Below, piece by piece: positions 45,214 to 53,999 of a stretch of 64,000 nucleotides of DNA. The DNA is from Streptomyces sp. SID13726. GTDB lineage: Bacteria > Actinomycetota > Actinomycetes > Streptomycetales > Streptomycetaceae. A program made the translations under genes and the position numbers. Numbering within the stretch: position 1 is the first letter of the stretch; every line of letters begins with the position of its first letter. Location: contig NZ_JAAGLY010000012.1 of assembly GCF_010548375.1 (NCBI RefSeq), forward strand, positions 62,001 to 126,000, in the 5' to 3' direction. The notes beneath the pieces are model-generated. The model searched no databases. It was not told the origin of the DNA and saw only the letters and a program-made list of their open reading frames with translations.

Positions 45214-46761
45214 TCAGCCCATGAACTTCTTGAACTCGTCCGGCAGCTCGAAGTCCTGCGGGGCCTGCTGGCCGGGCACCCCGAAGGCGCTGCCGCCCTG
45301 GGCCGCCTTGCGCGCGGCCTCCTCCTGCTCCTGCTGCTTGCGCTTCATCGGGTTGCCGGAGCGCTGCTTGCCCTTGGCCTGCTTCGGCTGCTTCTTGGTC
45401 CGGCCGGGGCCGCCGCCCATGCCCGGAATCCCGGGCATGCCCGGCATCCCGCCGCCCTGGGCCATGCGGGACATCATCTTGCGGGCCTCGAAGAACCGCT
45501 CGACGAGGTTCTTCACCGCGCTGACCTCGACGCCGGAGCCCCTGGCGATACGGGCGCGGCGGGAGCCGTTGATGATCGTGGCGTCGGCGCGCTCGGCCGG
45601 GGTCATCGACTTGATGATCGCGGCGGTGCGGTCGACGTCCCGCTCGTCGATGTTGTTGATCTGCTCCTTGATCTGGCCCATGCCGGGCATCATCCCGAGG
45701 AGCTTCGAGATGGAGCCCATCTTCCTGACCTGCTCCATCTGGGCCAGGAAGTCGTCGAGGGTGAAGTCCTGGCCCTTCTTGGAGGCGAGCTTGGAGGCCA
45801 TCTTGGCGGCCTCTTCCTCGCTGAACTCCTTGCCCGCCTTCTCGAACAGGGTGGCGAGGTCACCCAGGTCGAGGATGCGGGAGGCCATCCGGTCCGGGTG
45901 GAAGACGTCGAAGTCCTCCAGCTTCTCGCCGTTCGACGCGAACATGATCGGCTTGCCGGTGACCGAGGCGATCGACAGGGCCGCGCCACCGCGGGCGTCG
46001 CCGTCGAGCTTGGAGAGGACCACACCGTCGAAGCCGACGCCGTCGCGGAAGGCCTCCGCGGTGTTCACGGCGTCCTGGCCGATCATCGCGTCGACGACGA
46101 AGAGGATCTCGTCCGGAGAGACCGCGTCCCGGATGTCCGCGGCCTGCCGCATCATGTCCTGGTCGATGCCGAGGCGGCCGGCGGTGTCCACGATCACGAT
46201 GTCGTGGACCTTGGCCTTCGCGTGCTGGACCGAGTCCTTGGCGACCTTGACCGGGTCGCCCACGCCATTGCCCGGCTCCGGGGCGAAGACGGCCACGCCG
46301 GCGCGCTCGGCGACGACGCTCAGCTGGGTGACCGCGTTCGGGCGCTGGAGGTCGGCGGCGACCAGAAGGGGCGAGTGGCCCTCTTCCTTGAGGTGCTTGG
46401 CGAGCTTGCCCGCGAGAGTGGTCTTACCGGCACCCTGGAGACCCGCGAGCATGATCACGGTCGGCGGCTGCTTGGCGAAGCGCAGGCGACGCGTCTGGCC
46501 GCCCAGGATGGTGACCAGCTCTTCGTTGACGATGTCGAGGACCCGCTGGGCGGGGTAGCGCGTGTTGGCGAGCTCGGGGCCGAGGGCGCGCTCCTTGACG
46601 TTCTTGATGAACGCCCGCACGACGGGCAGGGCCACGTCCGCTTCGAGCAGCGCGATCCGGATCTCGCGCGCGGTGGCGTCGATGTCCGCCTCGCTCAGAC
46701 GCCCCTTGCCGCGGAGGTTCTTGAAGGTCGCTGAGAGGCGATCGGAGAGAGTATCGAACAC
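45214..46761 (-). CDS. ffh: Signal recognition particle protein Ffh
   Basis: This is a 515-residue SRP GTPase that delivers nascent membrane proteins to FtsY. The NG domain has the P-loop GLQGAGKTTLAGKLA and the motif VDTAGRLGIDQDMMRQ. The M domain is rich in Met (MMSRMAQGGGMPGM) and binds 4.5S RNA; its tail is Gly/Pro/Lys-rich. GTG 46761 is the start. It follows glnD after 82 bp with a terminator between them, and precedes ftsH. Confidence 0.97.
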   Translation of the reverse strand: MFDTLSDRLSATFKNLRGKGRLSEADIDATAREIRIALLEADVALPVVRAFIKNVKERALGPELANTRYPAQRVLDIVNEELVTILGGQTRRLRFAKQPPTVIMLAGLQGAGKTTLAGKLAKHLKEEGHSPLLVAADLQRPNAVTQLSVVAERAGVAVFAPEPGNGVGDPVKVAKDSVQHAKAKVHDIVIVDTAGRLGIDQDMMRQAADIRDAVSPDEILFVVDAMIGQDAVNTAEAFRDGVGFDGVVLSKLDGDARGGAALSIASVTGKPIMFASNGEKLEDFDVFHPDRMASRILDLGDLATLFEKAGKEFSEEEAAKMASKLASKKGQDFTLDDFLAQMEQVRKMGSISKLLGMMPGMGQIKEQINNIDERDVDRTAAIIKSMTPAERADATIINGSRRARIARGSGVEVSAVKNLVERFFEARKMMSRMAQGGGMPGMPGIPGMGGGPGRTKKQPKQAKGKQRSGNPMKRKQQEQEEAARKAAQGGSAFGVPGQQAPQDFELPDEFKKFMG

Positions 46762-46810
46762 GGCGGCGTCGGTCCTCGGAGTCGGGGGCAGTGTGAGCGT
46801 CTTCCAGGGT

Positions 46811-46836
46811 ATCCCGGCTCGGTGCTGAGCCGGGAT
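46811..46836 (-). terminator. Terminator after glnD
   Basis: ATCCCGGCTC-GGTGCT-GAGCCGGGAT is a perfect 10-bp stem with a 6-base loop, 7 bp downstream of the glnD stop, separating the nitrogen operon from ffh. Confidence 0.8.
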
Positions 46837-46842
46837 CCCGTG

Positions 46843-49296
46843 TCAGCCCCGCAACGTCTCCTCTAGTCTCCGCGCCACGGAAGCCGCGTCCCCGCTCGCC
46901 AGCGGGGCGTCCTTGCCGTCGGTCACGTAGAACGCGTCGACCGCGTTGGCGCCCAGCGTGCTCACATGCATGCTGCGCACCCGCACCTCCGCGTCCTCCA
47001 GCGCCGATCCGATCCGGAAGAGCAGTCCGGGGGCGTCCTGGGCGCGTACCTCGATGACGGTGGCGTGCCGGGAGGCCGCTGGGGCGACCGTCACGCGCGC
47101 GGGGGGCGCGACGGCGCCCCGGCGTCTGGGGTAGGCGGCGTCGCGCTCGGCCAGCCGCCCGGCGATGTCCAGCGAGCCGTCCAGGGCCCGTACGAGGTCG
47201 GCGCGCAGCCGGGCGGCCTGCGGCAGCGAGCCGTACTGGGCGGCGACCCGCCAGTTCAGCAGGAGCACGGCGCCCTCGACGCCGTCGGGCAGGTCCAGGG
47301 CGCGCAGTTCCGCGGTGCGCACGGTCAGGCGGTGCATGGCCAGCACTCCGGCGACGGCGGGGAGCACGCCCGGCTGGTCCGGTACGGCGATGAGGAGTTC
47401 CACGCCGAGCGGCTCGGGGTCCCCGGCCGACGCGCCCTCGGGGGCGGCGGGCGGCTCGGTCTGCGCGCGCAGGGACAGCACCGGGCCGCCGGTGGCGACC
47501 GCCTCGATGGCGAGCCGCTCCTGTTCGGCGGTGGGCGCTGCGGCCTCGGGCTCGTCGAGGTCGTCCCCGGCGAGCACCGCACCGACCCGCTTGACCAGGT
47601 CGGCGACGAGCGAGCCCCGCCAGGACGACCAGGCGGCCGGCCCGGTGGCCAGGGCGTCCGCCTCGGTCAGCGCGTGCAGCAGCTCCAGGGTGCCCTGCGA
47701 CCCGACCGCCTCGGCGACGGAGCGCACGGTGGCCGGGTCCTCCAGGTCACGCCGGGTGGCGGTGTCGACGAGCAGCAGGTGGTGCCGTACGAGAGTCGCC
47801 AGTACGGCGACGTCGTCGCGGTCGAAGCCGATCCGTCCCGCCACGTCGCGCGCGATGATCTCGCCGGCCACCGAGTGGTCGCCCGGCCAGCCCTTGCCGA
47901 TGTCGTGCAGCAGCGCGGCGACCAGCAGCAGGTCGGGGCGGTGGACGCGCCGGGTGAACTCGGAGGCGCGCACGGCCGTCTCGATGAGGTGCCGGTCGAC
48001 GGTCCAGATGTGCACGGCGTTGCGCTGCGGGCGGCACCGGACCCGCTCCCAGTCGGGCAGCAGCCGGGTGATCAGGCCCTCCGCCTCCAGCGCCTCCCAG
48101 ACGTCGACGGTCGAGCGTCCGGAGCCGAGCAGGGTGACGAGCTGTTCGCGGGCCTCGGCGGGCCACGGGGTGGGCAGGGCGCGGGCGTTGGCCGCCATGC
48201 GCCGTACGGCATGCAGGGAGAGCGGGAGCCCGGCCTGGGCCGCGGCGGCCGCGGCGCGCAGCGGGAGCACGGGGTCGCGGTCGGGGCGCGCGGCACGGGC
48301 GAGCACCACCTCGCCGTCCTGCTCGACGACCCCCTCGGCCAGCGGAGACCTCTCGGCCACCGGCTTGCCGCCGCCGAGCATGGCCCGCAGCCGGGGCCGT
48401 ACGGAACGCGACCTGAGCACGCGGCCGACCTCGCGCCAGGTGACGTCACTGGCGTACGAGATGACGCGGGCCGCTTCGTAGACCTGGCGCAGCAGGGTGT
48501 CGGCGTCCAGGAGGCCGAGTTCGGCGGCGACCTGGTCCTGCTCCTGGAGGGCGAGCCGGTCGGTGGCGCGGCCCGTGGTCAGGTGCAGGGCGTCCCGGAC
48601 GTCGAGCAGCCGGCGCCGGGCGTCGTCGAGGCCCTCGCGCGGGGCGTCGGCCAGCCAGGAGGCGGCGACGGCGCGCAGGGCGGTGGCGTCCCGGAGTCCG
48701 CCGCGGGCCTCCTTGAGGTCGGGTTCCAGGAGGTACTGGAGCTCGCCCTGGCGCTCGGCGCGCTCGGCGCACAGCTCCTGGAGTTCGGGGAGCCGCTTGG
48801 GCGCCTGGTTGCGCCAGTCCGCGAGGACCGCCGTACGCAGTCCCGCTGTCAGCCCCAGGTCGCCGGCGATGTGACGGGCGTCCAGGAGACCGAGTTGGAC
48901 TTTCAAATCCTCCCCGGCCGTCTTGCGCGCCTCCATAGGGGTGCGCACGGAGTGGTCGAGGGCGAGGCCGAGGTCCCACACCGGGTACCAGATGCGGTCG
49001 GCCAGGGCGGCGACCGCGCCCGAGTCGCTGCCGTCGTGGAGCAGGACCAGGTCCAGGTCGCTGCGCGGGGACAGCTCGCCGCGGCCGTAGCCGCCGACGG
49101 CGATCAGGGAGACCCCGCGCAGCTGCTCGGCGCCCGCGGTGAACAGCCCCGAGAGCCAGTCGTCCGTCAGTTCGGCGAGGGCGGAACGGCGCGGCGGCCC
49201 GGACCGCGCCCCCTCCTGGAGGAGGCGCAGCCGGGCCGCCGCGTAGCCGCTGGGTCCCGAGTCCTCTACGTCCTTGTGCACGTCCGTGCTCGTCAC
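46843..49296 (-). CDS. glnD: GlnD nucleotidyltransferase (PII modifier)
   Basis: This is an 817-residue multidomain protein. An N-terminal nucleotidyltransferase has GGYGRGELSPRSDLDL; a central HD hydrolase has LLHDIGKGWPGDHS; two C-terminal ACT domains sense glutamine. In Streptomyces this enzyme adenylylates GlnK rather than uridylylating it, and removes the group when nitrogen is plentiful. GTG 49296 is the start. It lies 26 bp after glnK in the same operon and ends with a strong terminator. Confidence 0.95.
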   Translation of the reverse strand: MTSTDVHKDVEDSGPSGYAAARLRLLQEGARSGPPRRSALAELTDDWLSGLFTAGAEQLRGVSLIAVGGYGRGELSPRSDLDLVLLHDGSDSGAVAALADRIWYPVWDLGLALDHSVRTPMEARKTAGEDLKVQLGLLDARHIAGDLGLTAGLRTAVLADWRNQAPKRLPELQELCAERAERQGELQYLLEPDLKEARGGLRDATALRAVAASWLADAPREGLDDARRRLLDVRDALHLTTGRATDRLALQEQDQVAAELGLLDADTLLRQVYEAARVISYASDVTWREVGRVLRSRSVRPRLRAMLGGGKPVAERSPLAEGVVEQDGEVVLARAARPDRDPVLPLRAAAAAAQAGLPLSLHAVRRMAANARALPTPWPAEAREQLVTLLGSGRSTVDVWEALEAEGLITRLLPDWERVRCRPQRNAVHIWTVDRHLIETAVRASEFTRRVHRPDLLLVAALLHDIGKGWPGDHSVAGEIIARDVAGRIGFDRDDVAVLATLVRHHLLLVDTATRRDLEDPATVRSVAEAVGSQGTLELLHALTEADALATGPAAWSSWRGSLVADLVKRVGAVLAGDDLDEPEAAAPTAEQERLAIEAVATGGPVLSLRAQTEPPAAPEGASAGDPEPLGVELLIAVPDQPGVLPAVAGVLAMHRLTVRTAELRALDLPDGVEGAVLLLNWRVAAQYGSLPQAARLRADLVRALDGSLDIAGRLAERDAAYPRRRGAVAPPARVTVAPAASRHATVIEVRAQDAPGLLFRIGSALEDAEVRVRSMHVSTLGANAVDAFYVTDGKDAPLASGDAASVARRLEETLRG

Positions 49297-49322
49297 CCAG
49301 CAGCTCCTGTTCTGTTCTTCGG

Positions 49323-49661
49323 TCAGAGCGCGTCCGGGCCGCGCTCGCCCGTCCGGACCCGTACGGCCGTCTCGACCGGCAGGGACCAGACCTTGCCGTC
49401 ACCGATCTTGCCGGTTCGGGCCGCCTTGACGATGACGTCGATCAGCTGCTCGGCGTCGTCGTCCTCGGCGAGGACCTCGATGCGGATCTTCGGGACCAGG
49501 TCGACGGTGTACTCGGCACCGCGGTAGACCTCGGTGTGGCCCCGCTGACGACCGTAGCCGCTCGCCTCGGTGACCGTCAGGCCGTGCACCCCGAAGGCCT
49601 GGAGGGCTTCCTTGATCTCGTCGAGCCGGTGCGGCTTGACGACGGCGGTGATGAGCTTCAT
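49323..49661 (-). CDS. glnK: PII signalling protein GlnK
   Basis: This is a 112-residue PII protein. The T-loop is GYGRQRGHTEVYRGAEY with Tyr51, the residue that GlnD adenylylates in Streptomyces. The B-loop GKIGDGKVW binds ATP/ADP and 2-oxoglutarate. It docks on AmtB and reports nitrogen status. Its ATG overlaps the amtB stop by 3 bp, so amtB-glnK-glnD is a coupled operon, under the GlnR box. Confidence 0.96.
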   Translation of the reverse strand: MKLITAVVKPHRLDEIKEALQAFGVHGLTVTEASGYGRQRGHTEVYRGAEYTVDLVPKIRIEVLAEDDDAEQLIDVIVKAARTGKIGDGKVWSLPVETAVRVRTGERGPDAL

Positions 49662-50986
49662 GCGTCCACCTTCTTGCTCGCAGCGGCGGGGGCCGCGGCG
49701 GCGGTCCGGGCGGCGCCGCCGCCGGCACCGCTGAAGTCGTATGCGGTCTCGGCGTGCTCGGCCTGGTCGATGCCCGAGATCTCCTCGTCCTCGTCGACCC
49801 GCATGCCCATGGTCTTGTCGAGCAGGAAGGCGAGGATCGCGGAGGCGATCAGGGAGTAGGCGAGGACCGCGAAGACACCGGCGCACTGCTTCCAGAACTG
49901 GTCGAGGCCGCCGCCGTAGAAGAGGCCCTCGACGTCGGACTGGCCCTTGCCGCTGGCGAAGAAGCCGATCAGCAGGGAGCCGATGACACCGCCGACCATG
50001 TGGACGCCGACGACGTCCAGCGAGTCGTCGTAGCCGAACTTGTACTTGAGGCCCACGGCCGCGGCACAGGCGACACCGGCGATGGCGCCGACGCAGATCG
50101 CGCCGATCGGGGTGACCGCGCCGCCCGAGGGGGTGATGGCGACCAGGCCGGCGACCGCGCCGGAGGCGGCGCCCAGGGTGGTGAACGCGCCGTGGCGGAT
50201 CTTCTCGTAGATGAGCCAGGCGAGCATCGCGGCCGCGGTGGCGATCTGCGTGTTGACGAACATCAGGGAGCCGACGCCGTCGTCGTTGCCGAGCCACGAA
50301 CCGGCGTTGAAGCCGAACCAGCCGAACCACAGGAGACCGGCGCCGAGCATGACCAGCGGGAGGCTGTGCGGGCGCATCGGGTCGCGCTTGAAGCCGACGC
50401 GCTTGCCGATGACCAGGATCACACCGAGCGCCGCGGCACCCGCGTTGATGTGGACCGCGGTACCACCGGCGAAGTCGATCACCCCGAGCTCGAAGGCCCA
50501 GCCGCCGGTGCCCCAGACCCAGTGCGCGACCGGGAAGTACACGACGGTCGCCCACAGCACGACGAAGACGGACCAGGCGGAGAACTTCACGCGGTCCGCG
50601 ATCGCGCCGCTTATCAGGGCGGGCGTGATGATGGCGAACATCATCTGGAAGACGGCGAAGGCGAAGACCGGGATCGTGTACCCGGACCAGATATCGGCCT
50701 TGTCGATGCCGGTCCAGCCGACGAAGTCGGACTCCCAGCCGATGAGCGAGCCGTGGTCCGTGCCGAACGCCATGGAGAAGCCGTAGAGCACCCACAGGAT
50801 GGTGATGATGCCCATGCTGATGAAGCTCATCATCAGCATGTTGAGCGTGCTCTTGACGCGGACCATGCCTCCGTAGAAGAAGGCCAGGCCCGGGGTCATG
50901 AGAAGCACCAGGGCGGAACAGATGAGCATGAAGCCTGTGTTGGCCACAGACAGCTTGTCTGCGGCGAGCGTGATGGCTGGTGCCAT
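49658..50986 (-). CDS. amtB: Ammonium transporter AmtB
   Basis: This is a 442-residue channel with 11 membrane helices, beginning MAPAITLAADKLSVAN. Conserved pore and gate elements include the twin histidines in VVYFPVAHWVWGTGG and DVVGVHMVGGVIG. The cytoplasmic C-terminal tail (MGMRVDEDEEISGIDQAEHAETAYDF) is where GlnK binds. ATG 50986 fits the family start; the GlnR box is 96 bp upstream. Confidence 0.96.
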   Translation of the reverse strand: MAPAITLAADKLSVANTGFMLICSALVLLMTPGLAFFYGGMVRVKSTLNMLMMSFISMGIITILWVLYGFSMAFGTDHGSLIGWESDFVGWTGIDKADIWSGYTIPVFAFAVFQMMFAIITPALISGAIADRVKFSAWSVFVVLWATVVYFPVAHWVWGTGGWAFELGVIDFAGGTAVHINAGAAALGVILVIGKRVGFKRDPMRPHSLPLVMLGAGLLWFGWFGFNAGSWLGNDDGVGSLMFVNTQIATAAAMLAWLIYEKIRHGAFTTLGAASGAVAGLVAITPSGGAVTPIGAICVGAIAGVACAAAVGLKYKFGYDDSLDVVGVHMVGGVIGSLLIGFFASGKGQSDVEGLFYGGGLDQFWKQCAGVFAVLAYSLIASAILAFLLDKTMGMRVDEDEEISGIDQAEHAETAYDFSGAGGGAARTAAAAPAAASKKVDA

Positions 50987-51299
50987 CGGCGTCTCCTCGT
51001 CGTAGGTACGGCCCCGTGCGGGCGAAGCCAGAGCGGATTGAGGGGTGGGCCGGTTATGCGCCATGAGATTGGCGCAGCGCGGTTTCGGTGGAAGCCCCTC
51101 GTTGTTTCGCCGGGGTGACGAAGACGCCGTGCGTGTTACGCGTCGATGAACTGGCAGATACGGGCCGCCTCGATCGTTATCGTGGCGCAACCTTCATAGA
51201 AGGAGAAAAACCGGCCGCGGTCGGCCTTCCGATGACCTGGCATGGGGGAGCCGAGTCGGGCAGTTCGGGAGGGCCGGCCGCGGCCGGGGTTCTGGGGAT
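50987..51299. other. Intergenic region before amtB, holding the GlnR box
   Basis: This is 313 bp between the amtB start and the nsdA stop. The amtB leader occupies 50987-51080, the GlnR box 51082-51119, and the remaining 180 bp up to nsdA contains a repeated CCGGCCGCGG (51212-51221 and near 51273-51283) but no gene I can support. Confidence 0.6.
51082..51119 (-). promoter_or_regulatory. GlnR-binding site of the amtB-glnK-glnD operon
   Basis: On the minus strand the order is GTCAC-6-GAAAC-6-GGGCT-6-GAAAC. Three of the four 5-mers match the GlnR consensus (GTnAC/GAAAC, each six bases apart), and only GGGCT deviates. This is the layout of the nitrogen-responsive activator site upstream of amtB in Streptomyces coelicolor. 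Confidence 0.85.
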
Positions 51300-52790
51300 T
51301 CAGACGGCTTCCGCGGTCTCCGGAAGCTCCACCGCGAGCTTCTCGGTGAGATCCACGACCTCGGCGAGATCACCGAAGTCGCGTACGGCGGTGTCGACCG
51401 TCTTTCGAATACGAGTGCTCACCCGCTCGGAGCGGACCTTCTTGGCGATGTGCATGGCCTGTTCCGCCAGGATCGTGCTCTGCTCGGGCTCGCGCTGGAG
51501 CAGGTGCACCGTGGCCATGCCGATGAGATTGAGTGCGTACGACCGCTGGTGCTCGCCGTCCTCCGCGAAGAGCTCGACGGCCTTCTGCATGAGGGGCTCG
51601 GAGAGGGAGGCGTAGGTCGGGCTGCGACCGGCGACGTAGGCGAGGTCGCGGTAGGAGTGGGAGTTCTCGCCGTACAGCTCGGCCTCGGAGAAGAAGCGGA
51701 TCCAGTCGGGGTCCGGGTCGTCCCACTCGTCGGCGTCGGCGAAGGTGTCCTCGGCCATCCGGACCGCCCGCTTGCACTTGCCGGGCTGGCCCATGTTGGC
51801 GTAGGCGCGGGCCTCCATCGCATACAGCATCGACAGGGTGCGCGGGCTCGCGCAGTCCCGGCTGCCGTACTGCGCGAGGTGGATCAGCTCCAGGGCGTCC
51901 TCGGGCCGCCCTAGGTGGATCATCTGGCGGCTCATGCTGGACAGGACGTAGGAGCCGAGCGGCTTGTCGCCGGCCTCCTTGGCCGCGTGCAGGGCGAGGA
52001 CGAAGTACTTCTGGGCGGTGGGCTGGAGCCCCACGTCGTACGACATCCAGCCCGCCAGCTCGGCCAGTTCGGCGGCGACCTTGAACAGCTTGCGGGTGGT
52101 GGCCTCGGGCTGGGGTTCCTGGAGGAGGTCGGTCACTTCGTGCAGCTGGCCGACGACCGCCTTGCGGCGCAGGCCGCCGCCGCACTGGGCGTCCCACTGG
52201 CGGAACATCACGGTCGTCGACTCGAGGAGGTCCAGCTCGGGTTTGGAGAGCCGGCCCACCCGGCGGGAGGAGGCGGGCTCGGGCTCGCGGTGCGGGGTGG
52301 CGGGTCCCGGGACGAGCCAGCGCTGCATGGGCTCGATGAGGGACGGGCCCGCGGACAGGGCCAGCGAAGTCCCGAGGAAGCCGCGCCGCGCCAGCATGAG
52401 GTCGCTGCGCGAGAACTCGCTGAGCAGGGCCACGGTCTGCGGGCCCGTCCAGGGCAGGTCGACCCCGGTCGCGGACGGCGACTGGCGGGCGGCGCGCAGT
52501 CCGAGGTCCTCGACGGAGACGACGCATCCGAACCGCTCGGAGAACAGCTCGGACAGGATCCTGGGGATGGGTTCGCGGGGGTTCTCGCCGTCCAGCCAGC
52601 GGCGCACCCGCGAGGTGTCGGTGGAGATGTGGTTGGCCCCCAACTGCCGGGCCCTGCGGTTGACCTGGCGGGCGAGCTCGCCCTTCGACCAGCCGCTGCG
52701 CACGAACCAGGAGGTGAGCAGTTCGTTGGGGCGCTTGTCGGACTGCGCGGCGCTGCCGGCGCCCGTCCCGCTTCCGCTGTTGCCGCCCAC
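51300..52790 (-). CDS. nsdA: NsdA, negative regulator of differentiation
   Basis: Using GTG 52790 gives a 496-residue protein (a longer frame from TTG 52835 is less likely). The N-terminal 130 residues have a helix-turn-helix-like part (ELARQVNRRARQLGANHIS; TSRVRRWLDGENPREPIPRI), and the C-terminal part is a series of TPR-like helices (AAELAELAGWMSYDVGLQPTAQKYFVLAL). It matches NsdA, whose loss in Streptomyces coelicolor leads to more sporulation and antibiotic production. It lies between the nitrogen operon and the primase-like gene. Its biochemical mechanism is not established. Confidence 0.9.
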   Translation of the reverse strand: MGGNSGSGTGAGSAAQSDKRPNELLTSWFVRSGWSKGELARQVNRRARQLGANHISTDTSRVRRWLDGENPREPIPRILSELFSERFGCVVSVEDLGLRAARQSPSATGVDLPWTGPQTVALLSEFSRSDLMLARRGFLGTSLALSAGPSLIEPMQRWLVPGPATPHREPEPASSRRVGRLSKPELDLLESTTVMFRQWDAQCGGGLRRKAVVGQLHEVTDLLQEPQPEATTRKLFKVAAELAELAGWMSYDVGLQPTAQKYFVLALHAAKEAGDKPLGSYVLSSMSRQMIHLGRPEDALELIHLAQYGSRDCASPRTLSMLYAMEARAYANMGQPGKCKRAVRMAEDTFADADEWDDPDPDWIRFFSEAELYGENSHSYRDLAYVAGRSPTYASLSEPLMQKAVELFAEDGEHQRSYALNLIGMATVHLLQREPEQSTILAEQAMHIAKKVRSERVSTRIRKTVDTAVRDFGDLAEVVDLTEKLAVELPETAEAV

Positions 52791-53224
52791 TGGAACGCCC
52801 CCATCCCTGAGACCACTTGTCGCCGAGTGCGCCAAGCCTTATCAGAATGCCGGTAAATACGGCCGTCCGTCCGGCGGTTGTCAGCCTTCGAACGGGGAAC
52901 CGACTTGCCTCCGGCATACCCACAAGTGCATGTGCCCCCAGGACTCGTGCACTCAAAGTAATCCTACGATCACCCGTCCAGCCATGGCGATCCCGGAAAC
53001 GCCACCATTCGCCACCCCTTCGAATGAACTCACGGTCGCCTCCACACGATTCACTTGACATAGACCGACCGGGGGTGGGCGGAGCGGTGCACTCAGGGGC
53101 GCACGCGGCCCGGCGCACCACCCGGGGCACTTCCGAGCGCCCACACCGCCCGGAAGAGGAAACGGAGAGTGACCGGCCGCGTCCGTCTCGTAACCACCGG
53201 CGCGGTGGACCCGTTGGAGGGGGC
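52791..53224. other. Intergenic region upstream of nsdA
   Basis: This is 434 bp shared by the divergent nsdA (minus) and primase-like (plus) genes. It should hold both promoters. A TTGACA sits at 53057-53062 on the plus strand but no matching -10 follows; TAGGAT on the minus strand near 52965 is a weak candidate for nsdA. I see no RNA gene and no clear operator. Confidence 0.4.
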
Positions 53225-53881
53225 ATGGGCTTCACGATCGGCGGCATTCGGGAGATCCGTTCCGGCACGCGCAGGCGCGGCCGCTCCTCGGAGTGCACCG
53301 CCGTCGCCGAGTTCACCGGACTCTGGGGCTGGGACGTGGTCCCGGGCGCGCGGGCCGCGGCGGGCGTCTGCTCCTGCGGTCGCGCCGACTGCCGTCAACC
53401 GGGCGCCCACCCGCTGGACTTCGCGCCTCCGGTCCCGGCCGGTGCCACGCTCGACGACGTGACCAAGGCGTGGGCGGAGTTCCCCGGCGCCGCGGTGATG
53501 CTGCCGGTGGGCCGCGCGTTCGACGTCATCGAGGTGGCCGAGCCGGCCGGGCGCCGCGCACTGGTCCGCCTGGAGCGCATGGGCCTGCCCCTCGGCCCGG
53601 TCACGGCGACCCCCGAGGGCCGCGCCCAGTTCTTCGTCGCCCCCGGCGCCGCGACCGACCTGAGCGAACTCCTCTACCGCATGGGCTGGGACGACGCCGC
53701 CTCCCTCGACCTGCGCGGCCTGGGCCCCGGCACCCACATCACCGCTCCCCCGTCGGACCGGGGCGGCCTGGGCCCGGTCCAGTGGCTCCGGTCCCCGTCC
53801 CTGGACACGGCGACGAAGCCACCGGCGGCCCGGCTGCTGCTCGGCACCCTGGCGTACGTGGCGCACCGGTCGCGCGCGTAG
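53225..53881 (+). CDS. Bifunctional primase/polymerase N-terminal-like protein
   Basis: This is a 218-residue protein from ATG 53225 (GFTIGGIREIRSGTRRRGRS), preceded by GGAGGG. It resembles the N-terminal domain of bifunctional primase-polymerase proteins: a CSCGRADCRQPGAHP cysteine cluster followed by an alpha-beta fold (WAEFPGAAVMLPVGRAFDVIEV, APPSDRGGLGPVQWLR). The helicase part is missing. This compact form is conserved near ftsY in Streptomyces. Whether it primes DNA is unknown; the catalytic acidic pair could not be identified with certainty. Confidence 0.75.
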   Translation: MGFTIGGIREIRSGTRRRGRSSECTAVAEFTGLWGWDVVPGARAAAGVCSCGRADCRQPGAHPLDFAPPVPAGATLDDVTKAWAEFPGAAVMLPVGRAFDVIEVAEPAGRRALVRLERMGLPLGPVTATPEGRAQFFVAPGAATDLSELLYRMGWDDAASLDLRGLGPGTHITAPPSDRGGLGPVQWLRSPSLDTATKPPAARLLLGTLAYVAHRSRA

Positions 53882-53922
53882 GCGTACGAAGACGCGCAGG
53901 CGTACGAAGAGACGTACACAGC

Positions 53923-53963
53923 GAAGCGCCCGCTCCCAACTGCACCTTGGGGGCGGGCGCTTC
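53923..53963. terminator. Bidirectional terminator between primase-like gene and ftsY
   Basis: GAAGCGCCCGCTCCCAA (53923-53939) pairs with TTGGGGGCGGGCGCTTC (53947-53963), 17 bp with one wobble and a 7-base loop, between convergent genes. Confidence 0.85.
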
Positions 53964-53999
53964 TTCGCATCTGCCGATACCGATGCGGGGACCTGATCC

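Noticed and set aside
51212..51283. CCGGCCGCGG direct repeats as an nsdA terminator
   Set aside because: The palindromes are self-complementary without a loop and are separated by more than 50 bp, so hairpin function is unlikely.
53041..53075. TTGACA as a promoter of the primase-like gene
   Set aside because: At the expected spacing the -10 reads GGCGGA, which does not fit any housekeeping consensus.
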